30,659 bases of DNA from Conidiobolus incongruus B7586 (taxonomy: Eukaryota > Entomophthoromycota > Entomophthoromycetes > Entomophthorales > Conidiobolaceae), in contig JNEM01014336.1 of the NCBI GenBank assembly GCA_000697335.1, positions 1 to 30,659 on the forward strand, read 5' to 3'. Every line of letters starts with the position of its first letter. The stretch's first letter is position 1. A program made the position numbers and the translations under genes. The notes below the pieces were generated by a model. That model was not told where the DNA came from, did no database searches, and was given only the letters and a program-made list of their open reading frames with translations. This document shows, piece by piece, positions 21,601 to 30,659 of the stretch.

Positions 21601-22024
21601 TGATATTTTTATTTTTAATTGAATTTTATTTTTTTTCTTTTTGAAACAATTAAACTCAACAAGTTTATAAATTTCAAGAATTCATTAATTTGATAATATA
21701 AATCAATATTATTTAAACCTTAGCTAAATCTTTTGACTCCAATTCACCCAACTTTGATTTTCACCCCCAAACTCATCGTCCTTGCCTAAATAGTCATCAT
21801 TCAATCATTCATTTATAACCCACAAGTTACCTATTTCATTATAATTTCAGATTGATGTTATCAAATTCAAATAATCAATTATCTCTCTCTTAATTATAAT
21901 ATTAACATTATTATCAATAATCAATATAAAGTTAATATATAGAAAAATTTAATAATAGTGATTTTTACTTTTCAACTGTTCAATATTTTTTTAAAAACAA
22001 TAATATACTATAAAATTGATATTA
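18694..22024. other. Long gene-free intergenic region
   Basis: About 3.3 kb between two divergent genes. No coding exon or RNA gene was recognised. GC-richer patches occur at about 19720-19830 and 20490-20580; the latter has short tRNA-like strings but no cloverleaf. About 21720-21850 is C-rich and probably belongs to the promoter of the SWIB gene. Confidence 0.5.
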
Positions 22025-22813
22025 ATGACGTCATATATTACTGAAAAGAATAACCCTGTTGAAAATAGTGTTACCAACAACAACAACAATACTAATAATA
22101 ATAATAACGATCAATTTCATAATAAAATCTCCAATAATATTCAAAATATTAATGAAACGTCACCAATAAATACTTCGAAGGACAACAAATTCAATTCTAT
22201 AGATCACTTCCCTAAAAAATATCGTTTAGTTTATTTACCTATTATTGAACATATTTTAAACCATTGTGACGATATTGAAACGATAACGATAAAAAAAATT
22301 AGACAAGAGTTGGAAGATCGATTGGAATTCGAATTTGTTGAAGATAAAGATTTAATTAAACAGCTAATTCTTTTAATTTATGAAGATTTCGTAACTCGCA
22401 AACAAATAGAGGAAGAAGAGGATAGTGACTCAAGTTCTCAACCTACAAAGAGGAGAAAGTCTAAAAAATCCAAATCGTCTAATACAACAAAGACCCCTAG
22501 AACTGGAGGTATTAATCGACCCTTAAAACTAAGTGCGCAACTTGCGGAATTTTTGGGCTGCGAACAGTTGAGTCGTCCTCAAATCACGAAACAAATATGG
22601 AATTATATTAAAGAGCACGATTTGCAAGACCCCAACGATCGTAGAAATATTTTAAACGATGAAAAGCTGAAGAGTGTGTTTGGCGTTGAAACTATGAGTT
22701 CCTTTGCAATGGCTAAGTTAATTTCACCTCACGTCTCCAAATTGGAAGACCATGAAATTATCCAAATAGATACAGGGGTTAACGATACTGGTGACAATGG
22801 GTCTGATGACTAA
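22025..22813 (+). CDS. DEK-C plus SWIB/MDM2-domain chromatin protein (Uaf30/Tri1-like)
   Basis: Single exon of 262 residues from the first ATG at 22025. Fungal relatives with this architecture include Uaf30, a subunit of the RNA polymerase I upstream activating factor, and its paralogue Tri1. Residues 1-55 are an Asn-rich low-complexity leader. About 65-125 is a DEK C-terminal-like helical domain (YLPIIEHILNHCDDIETITI onward). An acidic/Ser stretch is followed by a basic nuclear-localisation-like KRRKSKKSK (142-150). About 164-240 is the SWIB domain with RPLKLSAQLAEFLG, LSRPQITKQIWNYIKEHDLQ, RRNILNDEKLKSVFG and the MAKLISPHV end. The acidic tail contains IIQID, which resembles a SUMO-interacting motif. 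Nuclear. Start choice: no ATG exists in frame further upstream. Confidence 0.93.
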   Translation: MTSYITEKNNPVENSVTNNNNNTNNNNNDQFHNKISNNIQNINETSPINTSKDNKFNSIDHFPKKYRLVYLPIIEHILNHCDDIETITIKKIRQELEDRLEFEFVEDKDLIKQLILLIYEDFVTRKQIEEEEDSDSSSQPTKRRKSKKSKSSNTTKTPRTGGINRPLKLSAQLAEFLGCEQLSRPQITKQIWNYIKEHDLQDPNDRRNILNDEKLKSVFGVETMSSFAMAKLISPHVSKLEDHEIIQIDTGVNDTGDNGSDD

Positions 22814-23112
22814 TTGCTATACTTACTATACTATTTTTTTTAAATAAAAAATGTATTTTTTTCTAGATTTATTAATTTCAATTATTACATAAATATATAC
22901 AATTTAAAAATTTCTAATAATTTTTGCTTAATTTAAAATTTAATTAAATATTAATTATATTATATTTTATATCTTATTTTTAAAATAAATTTAAAATTAA
23001 CCAAATTATTATCCCATAATTTTAAATTGAAATAATTTTTATAAATTAAACTAAATTCACAAATTACAATAATAAATTCAGTATAATAAAAAGAATGAAC
23101 AATTAATTCAAA
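22814..23112. other. Intergenic region between the SWIB gene and the THOC1-like locus
   Basis: About 300 bp, almost entirely A/T, with AAATAAAAAATG-type polyadenylation-like sequence shortly after the SWIB stop. No gene was seen. Confidence 0.5.
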
Positions 23113-24899
23113 ATGATACCAATTTATGATACTATTTAATTTTACTTGAAACCAATAATTGATCAAATTGCTTTACATCCCCTTCCAAAAGAGTATCAAT
23201 CCTCAGAATTTGATAAACAAATTGAAACTTTAAACCAATATTCAGATTATTTTAAATCCAAAAATGATAAAAATACTTCATATTTTGAAATAGTTTTTAA
23301 AAGTTTAATTCAAGATAAAATAGTAATTTATTTATTTTATTATTATTTTTAGTTGGAATTAATTAAAGATAATAATAAAAATTTTATGAGTTCAATTCGT
23401 AATATTTTAGACTTTAGTTATAATTGTAGTTAAAGAGGTAATGAAAACTTATAATTATGTATTTTTTTAATCTTAGAAACTTGTTGGAAATTAGGTTTTA
23501 CTAGTAAATACTTGCCTGCTCAATCCTTATTGAAAGTCTCCAAACTCCTCCCATTCAACCAACTCCCCCATTTTTTAAACTATTTGATGAATCGAGTGGA
23601 TATTATTATTAACACTTATTCCTTATTCGCTGCTGGTATTGTAAAGGTGACTGATACTATTTTGAACATATTGAAAGGTGATAAATATTCAGTGGAGAGA
23701 GGTCAAATTTGATAGTTTACTAATACCGTTATTAATTATACACATGCCTCTGGGACAAATCATTTTGGTGAGTTTAATTTTACTAGACGACTTCTTCCTA
23801 ACTTTATCAACCCACAAGCTGTGGATTGGAATAGTCCTTTCTACGAACAACCGATGCAAGTTTTAAATCAATATTTAGCTAAGCCCAAGGTCATATTAGA
23901 GAGCAATAATAACTTTGAACATTTTCAAAAATTAGTTAATAAGTTTTTGGTCGAAGTTGATTACAAAACTAGAGGTAGTTCATGTTCACAAAAGACAGAG
24001 AAAACTAAAAAAAATTTCAACATTTCAAACATACTCTCATTGAAATCCTAATCATCTCGGATTATTTGAGATTAGCAGTTAATAACGACGGTAACCTTCC
24101 CCACTTTGTCAAATTATTATCCAGCGAATTACCCAATGCTAAGAAGAGATATTCTGACAAAAAAGATTGGTTCCAAAAAGTTGAAAATGATTGTTACAAG
24201 TATCTCAAGATAATGGGATGGAATGATGTAAAATTAATCCAAGGAGCAATTCTACTCGAAAGATTTTGGAATTTAATGAAGAAAGCAAAAAGATTCTTTT
24301 TCAATTCCAAACAAGAACAAGATGTCGAAAAAGAATTTCAAAAACGAACCGAAGAGCTTTCGAAGAATCTCGATACTAAAAGCCAACCACCCAATTATTC
24401 TGTTATTAATTGCAATTTATATAATAAGAAACGAGAGACTATCGATTCTGAAGTCAGCGCCAAAAGGGCGAAAGTTGAACAATCCGAAGGACCTAATTAC
24501 TCTCTATTCTTGAATGAACAGCATCCGATCAAATTCAGTCACTATCAAAAAGTTGACAAAGAGTTCAGCGAGAAAAAAGGACAATTTCCAGGGCTTGATC
24601 CAATTCCAAGTTCTGTATACACTAGTATGGCTTTGGGTGTGAAGCAAAAACTTGATGAAAACGACTGATACAGTGTTAATACCGACCGATCTCTATGCTG
24701 GAAAGTGATGCGTAAACTTCGAGCTAAAAATTTAAGACTGTGTGCAAACAATTTAGATATGGGACCTAATTTTAATATCGATCGCTTAGGCGGATTCGTT
24801 AACCGGTTTCGCAACACGAATTCCGGTAAAAATGGTGTAACTACTCCTCCTAAGATCCAAGCTCAACCAGTTGCTTCCGAAAACTCTGCTGCCAATTGA
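23113..24899 (+). pseudogene. THOC1/Hpr1-like gene, disrupted across several reading frames
   Basis: THOC1 is the scaffold subunit of the THO complex in nuclear mRNA export. Homology runs along the whole locus. FEIVFKSLIQDKI (about 23284-23322) and YLPAQSLL...LLPF with NRVDIIIN (23509-23616) match the N-terminal helices. VKVTDTILNIL and YSVERGQI (to 23709) match the conserved LLRRLSKS-NTVFCGRI region. SGTNHFGEFNF and VDWNSPFYEQP (23749-23851), KHTLIEILIISDYL (24027-24068), WFQKVEND...LLERFWNLMKK, and YSVNTDRSLCWKVMRKLR (24669-24722) follow in family order. The frame is broken: a stop follows the first ATG (23113), the segment 23708-23745 reads in another frame, the frame changes again near 24012, and an in-frame TGA lies at 24666-24668. 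A 60-nt intron at 23417-23476 is plausible. No death domain follows. Neighbouring genes are clean, so decay is likelier than sequencing error. Confidence 0.62.
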
Positions 24900-25491
24900 A
24901 ATATTGTGACGTTGCTAAAACGCCATTGAACTAGCTTTATTTCATCTTGAATTGAATAGTATGTTTCTATTTTGTACATTAAAACTATATTTAATCATTA
25001 TTTCGTTATAATTAATATGTAAAATTACGTATCCTTCCAATATGCTTACTCACATTATGTAAAATATAAAATAAATTTATCTATTATCAACCTATTCATC
25101 AATCATTTTTATCTCTTATCACAATCAAGCTACATATTTAACTCAATAAATTAATGGATTATGCTAATAATTTAACTAAGATAATAAAAATAACAATAAA
25201 TAAAACATGTTTAGAACAATAAAATTCAAAACAATGAAATTACCAAATTGAATCTCCACAAAATCTAAATAAAATTGATAATAAATGAAGATTTTCATTT
25301 AAAATAAAAACAAATTATCAATTCAAAACAAAATAAATTATTAGTAATAAATTTACTATAGTTAAATAAAATTAATTATTTTATTAACTAATCAAGGTGA
25401 CAATAACATTAATAGTTATAGAAAATATAAAAAAAAGTTTTATTAATTGATTTTTAAATTGATAAATAATAGTTTAAAATGAAAAAAATAG
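24900..25491. other. AT-rich intergenic DNA
   Basis: About 590 bp with no recognised gene, RNA or repeat. It leads into repeat copy 3. Confidence 0.5.
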
Positions 25492-26720
25492 CAAATTTTT
25501 TAATTTCTGATTTTTGAAACATAATATTAGTTTCAAATAAAAAAATATATACAAAACAAATAGGAAAATAAATAGTTTTAAATTATATATATATATATAT
25601 ATATACTTTTTAATTATTTTTTAATAATTTATTTTTAATTCAAAATTTCTGATTAAATTTGATTATACTTAAATTAAATAGTGATTATCAAAGGTATATT
25701 AATTTAATATTATTAAAACTTAACCATAAACCCTTTAAAATGATTTAAGATTTATAAATAATTTATAATATTTTATTTACACTTACCATTTATTGTTAGA
25801 TTCATTATTTTAAAATTAATAAAGATATTATTTAAATTTTACTTAAATTTTAAAAATCAATTTTATTTTATTTTTATTGATTAATAAAGGAAAAAATAAT
25901 ATTGAAAAATAATTTTTTATTTTAGCTAAAGAATTATTTAAGTAATTTTATATTGATTATATTAATATATTATATATATTAATTTTTATACTTAGATTAA
26001 TTAATAAATATATAGAATAAGGGCCTTATAATTTAACAAAAATTTAGAAATAAATTAGTATAATTTTAGTTAAGTAAAATTTATCAAAATATTTTTTTAA
26101 AAGTTAAGATTTTATAATAGATTATTATAATTAATAAATTTTGAATTTTTTATATAATTTTTTATTTAAAAATAAAACAAAATATTAAGTTAAAATAAAT
26201 TAATCCTTTTTATAAATTTTAATTAATAAATATTTTATGGGTAAATATATATCAATAGTTATAATAGATAATAATGATATATAATCTTATATAATTTATA
26301 ATGTCAAATTGATTAATATTAAGTTTTATATTTTTTTTTAAATAAAATAACTTTTAATTAGTACTTTTATTATAAATTAAGGACAATTATTATTTAATAT
26401 AATAATTAAAAATATATATAAACTTATAATAGATTTTCTATATAAAAAAACTAGAAAAAGCTATTGTATCTAATTTATTCACTAGATAATGACTTATAAT
26501 GTTATTATTATTTTAGGCAATTAAAAATATATCTATAAAGAAAAATATTCATATAAACAAATTCAATTAGTTTATGAAATATTAAATTTTAGTCTTTAAT
26601 AAAAAGTCTGTTTTTTAAATATTGAAATCTTGTTAAAAATATGGCAAAAAGTTATTAATAATAAAAAAGAGTATTAATATTATAATATGTATTAATTTTA
26701 AAAATTACATAATGATATTT
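25492..26720 (+). repeat. AT-rich dispersed repeat, copy 3 (diverged)
   Basis: Starts with AAATTTTTTAATTTCTGATT, shared with the left end of copy 2, and stays alignable with gaps through shared landmarks. These include TTATACTTAAATTAAATAGT, AACCATAAACCCTTTAAAAT, the (AT)n tract at about 25583-25605, and TAGTCTTTAATAAAAA. The right end is eroded near 26720, and homology is weaker than between copies 1 and 2, so this is probably the oldest copy. No coding frame. Confidence 0.6.
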
Positions 26721-29030
26721 TTATTTAATTTTTGCTTTAAAATTATACCATCATTTAATTTTTGTATTAATAATTAACTTATAGTAATTTAATATATTTA
26801 AAAAATATTTGATCCTTTAGTTGTTTATTTATAGTATAGTTTAAGAACATTAAATAATATGAAAAAATAAAAATAATTCCATAACCAATTTTATTGTATA
26901 ATATACATATATCAATTTTATGTTAAATTCAATATTCGAATCCTCTATTGTAAAAAGTTCAATAAACTTTGAGAACAATTGTAAGATTATTTCAGATAAT
27001 ATATAGAGCTAATATAAGGTTATATAAATCTTAAAAAATATTATATATCGCAACAATTATATATATATATATATATATAATAACATCATTATTTAATATT
27101 TTTATTAATCCATTAATATTAATCTTGCATTGTAATTTTGAATGATATAATCCATTCAATTCATAATAAATTCATATATTATAATTCATTTTTCAACAAA
27201 TAATTCAAAATTTGAATGTTATTTCAAATTGGGTAATAAAATAAAATCTTATTAACATCCGTTAATAGTTATTTTATGATTTTTTATAATATTGAAAAAA
27301 CACCTATTTTATCTAATTATAAAGATAAAAAATATTCATTTCAATTAATCTTAATTAGTAAAAATTTTTCAAAATTGGAATTAAGTCTTAAATCTCCAAG
27401 ATCAAATTCTATTAATTAAACAAAAATATCAATTATAAATATTTATCTTTACTGTTAGCCCTTGTGTTTGGTATTTAATGTAAAGAAAAAAATTAGAATA
27501 ATCTTTCAGATATCTAAATTTCAATTCTTGTCATGTACAATATATATTGAATTTAACCCAAACCCCTTAAATATCCAGATCTAAATTATGCATACAGTTG
27601 CTTGCATATCAACAATATAAAAAATTTTTTCCCTGTTTTTTGCTGCATAGTTTGGTCTGTGATCCAATATCGTCCCAGTATAGAATATTCAATCAATAAT
27701 ACTGGAATATCTTTAATTTTGCTAATGTAATTGAAATATGAGATTAATTATTATATTTGTAAAAATTTGAAAAAAAAAATTAAACTTTCAATATGCAAAA
27801 ATAAATTCGAATTAAATATAATATTAATTACATTTTTAATATTATAAAATTGAAGCAATAAAAGAACAGAAAGAATATTAATAACCAATTATATTTAAAC
27901 TATATGTGATGGATCATCCACTGTATAATTACATTTGTGAAAATTGACCAAATTTAATGACATTTGATAAGCTATTCAATTTTGTTATCAAATATAGAAA
28001 TCAAGGTTACAAATTCTAATCCGAATCCCTATTTCATTTCCGTAATTTATATAAAATTGGATATTTGAGTCTTAAAAGAATGAATGAAAAAAAATTTTAA
28101 TAAGTTATTGACGAAATCAAGGAGTTGGCTTTGAAAAATGATTTTTTTATGGATAATTTTGCCATTATTAATTAGAATTAAAAAGAAATTAAAATATCAA
28201 AGGAGTTACTTTTGAATTCTATCAAGTATAGTTAAAGTATCAATTTTAAAAAATTTATCTCTGATTATGTATATTTTATACATGTATTAATGATATATAA
28301 ATTTTCAATATAAATTACCAACTAACCAACTTTAATGATATACTGTATATTTTGATAATATATTAAAATAATAAGGTTAAACATCAGTTTATATTAATAT
28401 TAATATATTTTTAGAAACTGTTCAATTTATATTATAAAAACATAATGTGACTATTTTTAAACTATAATTATTAAATTTGGCTAAATAGCTAAACAAAATA
28501 TTTAAATAATATGATATTTAAACAAATTTTTAACTTAATTCATATTGGATAAAAATTTATTGAATTAATAAAAATAAATCAAATTATCTGAATTATTTTT
28601 CAATTTAAATTGGATAAAAAATATTGTTTTAAAAATTTAATAATTGAAATATAGAAAAATGGTATAGAGCGTAATTTTCAGATATAAGTTGCTTAGCTAT
28701 TTAGGAATCAATCAATTAATAATTTATTAGTGTTGTGTTTTAAAATTGAGAATATATGATATAGAAGATTATAAAATTTGGATGGTATATAAGGTATAAA
28801 TAAACATTGTTCGAGTGATTATTATATATCAAATATCTGCACCTGTAATAAACCTATTTTTAGTACAATATTATTTTCAATATTGAATTATATTAAGTTA
28901 TCTGACTTTTTTTAATTATGTTATTAAAATAAAATTCCAACAAAATTTTCAATATTCAGAGAATTATTGGTTTATTCAAATACATTGGCAATAGTTTGGA
29001 GGTATTCAGATAAACATTAAAAAGCCTATT
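26721..29030. other. Long gene-free AT-rich intergenic region
   Basis: About 2.3 kb, with only an (AT)n microsatellite at about 27059-27079 and scattered GC-richer patches (for example about 27580-27690 and 27990-28040) that form no frame or clear stem. Confidence 0.5.
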
Positions 29031-29041
29031 ATAATTCAGTA

Positions 29042-29129
29042 CCTCTGCGGATTAGAGGCTTCATTGTCTAGTTGCCACTTGCTATAATATTCACTTTGAT
29101 ATACAATCAGAATAAGCGCATATAAATAG
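29042..29129 (+). promoter_or_regulatory. Promoter of the small secreted protein gene: dyad and TATA box
   Basis: TATAAATAG at 29121-29129 lies 69 bp upstream of the ATG at 29198, a normal distance for a strong promoter with a short leader. An inverted repeat CCTCT (29042-29046) and AGAGG (29054-29058) sits about 65 bp further upstream in a GC-richer patch and may bind a dimeric regulator. Confidence 0.55.
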
Positions 29130-29197
29130 CTCTGAAATGTTCTGAAATATACAATAATACTTTTCTATATTTCGACAACTATTACTACATAATCAAC

Positions 29198-29503
29198 ATG
29201 AAACTAGCTAAGCTTTTATTATTCTTTCCCCTCATTATTCAATCAATGCCTCATGGTGATAATAACAGCGTTGATTTCCAAAATCACGTTCCTGGTCAGG
29301 GTAATGTCATTGGGAATGTGTATATGCATACACTAGGTCATTTCGTCACTGATTTCCCCCAATATCTGGGTATTTTAGCTAAGGGCGATGTATTGGGATT
29401 CATTCAAACTCTTATCAAATTCGTTCTTTATCATAATCCTGTGAATTTGCTTGCTGACTTTGGAGGAGGTCAAATCTTTAGAGCAATTAGTGGTGACAAT
29501 TAA
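29198..29503 (+). CDS. Small secreted protein, function unknown
   Basis: Single-exon gene of 101 residues. The N-terminus MKLAKLLLFFPLIIQSM is a classical signal peptide (basic n-region, Leu/Phe-rich core), with cleavage expected near residues 16-19. The mature part of about 83 residues has no cysteines. It contains a Gly/Asn-rich segment (HVPGQGNVIGNVYMHTLGHF) and two hydrophobic amphipathic stretches (YLGILAKGDVLGFIQTLIKF and NPVNLLADFGGGQIFRAI). I recognise no family. GC content well above the flanks, a consensus TATA box and a short leader argue that it is real and regulated. It could be an effector-like, structural or membrane-interacting secreted peptide. The absence of cysteines sets it apart from most fungal small secreted effectors. 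Confidence 0.75.
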   Translation: MKLAKLLLFFPLIIQSMPHGDNNSVDFQNHVPGQGNVIGNVYMHTLGHFVTDFPQYLGILAKGDVLGFIQTLIKFVLYHNPVNLLADFGGGQIFRAISGDN

Positions 29504-30659
29504 GATATAATAGTGATTTATAAGCATTATTAAACTCAAAATGTTCATAAATTAGGAAGTTTTGAAAGGATTAAATTGAATCACTAAGTAGGATCTTTGA
29601 AATTTTTATAATATAATTGAATTAATTTTTTATTATTTCTTCAATAAAGTTTAATTAATTTTCATTTTAATTTTTTATATTTTAAGAATAATATATTTTA
29701 ATTTGAAAGTTAAGTGAATATTATACCAAATGCAAACTGGCTTTGTTAATTTATAATCAAATGATTCCCTTTATTATTGTCAGATTTTAATCAAGCTCTA
29801 AGTCATTCACTGAAAAAACTATTTAAACATAGGATTGAGAGAGAGAAAAATAAATTAGATATTATATTACAGCATTTCAATATTAATCAAACTTTAAGAC
29901 ATATAATCCCAAAAAATTAAAAAGTATAATTTATAAATAAATTCACTAAAATATATTATAAATATTTATAAAGATCTTCATTTACATATTATATCACAAA
30001 ACAAAATAATATAGCCAATATAATAATTATTATACTATGAATACAAAAATATATTTTTATAAGTTTTAATTTATTAACCTAAAATAACTTTATATCTATA
30101 ATTTGAATACCTTTTTTTAGTTTTTGATTATAATACTTTTTTATGAATAAAATGAATATTAATAAAGAATAATCTTATCCATTATTTAAGAAACTCCGAT
30201 TATTATACCAATGCAAGTTATATTAAAGGTATCTCATTTTATGAATTAATTGAATTTATAACTTAATAAACTTATTTTTCCAAAAATATCTAGTATTTAA
30301 GTTTTTCTTAAAATACTTACAAATTATTGAGTATTTATTTTCTTAAAATAAGTTATTTTTACTTAAATTAGTGACCCTTCTTAATTTCCTTTGATTCAAT
30401 GGTAATCTATCATTTATAACTGGTAATTCCTTATTTAAGCTTTAAAAGTCTATTTTCTCTCATATTTATAATTATTATTATTATATATTTTAGATAATGA
30501 AATTGATTGATCGAATATATAGTTTAATATAATATATTGATATATTTATTAAGTAATTTAAACTTAATAATTTTAATAGTTTATTTATATACTTATAATA
30601 TTTATCAATTATTAAAATAATTCTTATTATTATTTTGATTTTAAAATATTAGGAATTTT
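29504..30659. other. AT-rich DNA to the window end
   Basis: About 1.15 kb after the secreted-protein gene. AATAAA at about 29643 may serve as its polyadenylation signal. No other gene, RNA or repeat was recognised. Confidence 0.5.

Noticed and set aside
22016-22024. Upstream extension of the SWIB protein
   Set aside because: The frame is open but begins with TTG, not ATG. The first ATG is at 22025.
22960-23166. Minus-strand 68-codon frame before the THOC1-like locus
   Set aside because: A/T-driven composition (Ile, Asn, Phe, Tyr, Lys), no ATG context or motif, and overlap with the plus-strand homology.

Overview
The window comes from a very AT-rich eukaryotic nuclear genome. Genes are sparse, carry short introns (mostly 48-60 nt, GT...AG) and lie as islands of moderate GC in intergenic DNA that is almost pure A/T. 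The mix of gene families (SPF45, THOC1, a DEK-C/SWIB protein, MESH1, an M14 metallocarboxypeptidase, a mitochondrial helical-repeat protein) together with the compact introns fits an early-diverging, AT-rich fungus, for example an Entomophthoromycotina-like lineage. This placement is inference. No rRNA gene or convincing intact tRNA gene was found.

Layout. 1-1.9 kb: a copy of an AT-rich dispersed repeat, a probable fossil Copia-like LTR, then an unexplained GC-richer block (about 1.58-1.92 kb) full of complementary segments that looks like a structured RNA. 2.9 kb: a degenerate tRNA-like sequence. 3.4-4.8 kb (+): a metallocarboxypeptidase in two exons, with carboxypeptidase-B-like specificity. 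5.15-5.9 kb (-): a PPR-like, probably mitochondrial protein. It shares a 246-bp divergent promoter with a seven-exon SPF45/RBM17-like splicing factor (6.16-8.0 kb, +) that has an RS domain but no visible G-patch. 8.6-9.4 kb (+): a TATA-driven gene of unknown function with a coiled coil. 9.6-15.2 kb: gene-poor, with a lone first-exon-like sequence and repeat copy 2. 15.2-16.1 kb (+): a six-exon MESH1-type HD hydrolase. 16.55-18.7 kb (-), tail to tail with it: a 697-residue single-pass membrane protein with a Frizzled-like cysteine-rich domain. 22.0-22.8 kb (+): a DEK-C/SWIB chromatin protein. 23.1-24.9 kb (+): a THOC1-like gene whose homology runs across several reading frames, apparently a decaying copy. 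25.5-26.7 kb: repeat copy 3. 29.2-29.5 kb (+): a TATA-driven small secreted protein.

The genes do not form one pathway. They are mostly housekeeping RNA/chromatin, mitochondrial and secretory genes with accessory features between them. The most unusual items are the Frizzled-CRD membrane protein, the structured block at 1.6-1.9 kb, the disrupted THOC1 copy, and C-to-T-biased divergence between the repeat copies. All gene models were spliced by eye from reading frame, splice-site dinucleotides and recalled family motifs. No alignment was run.
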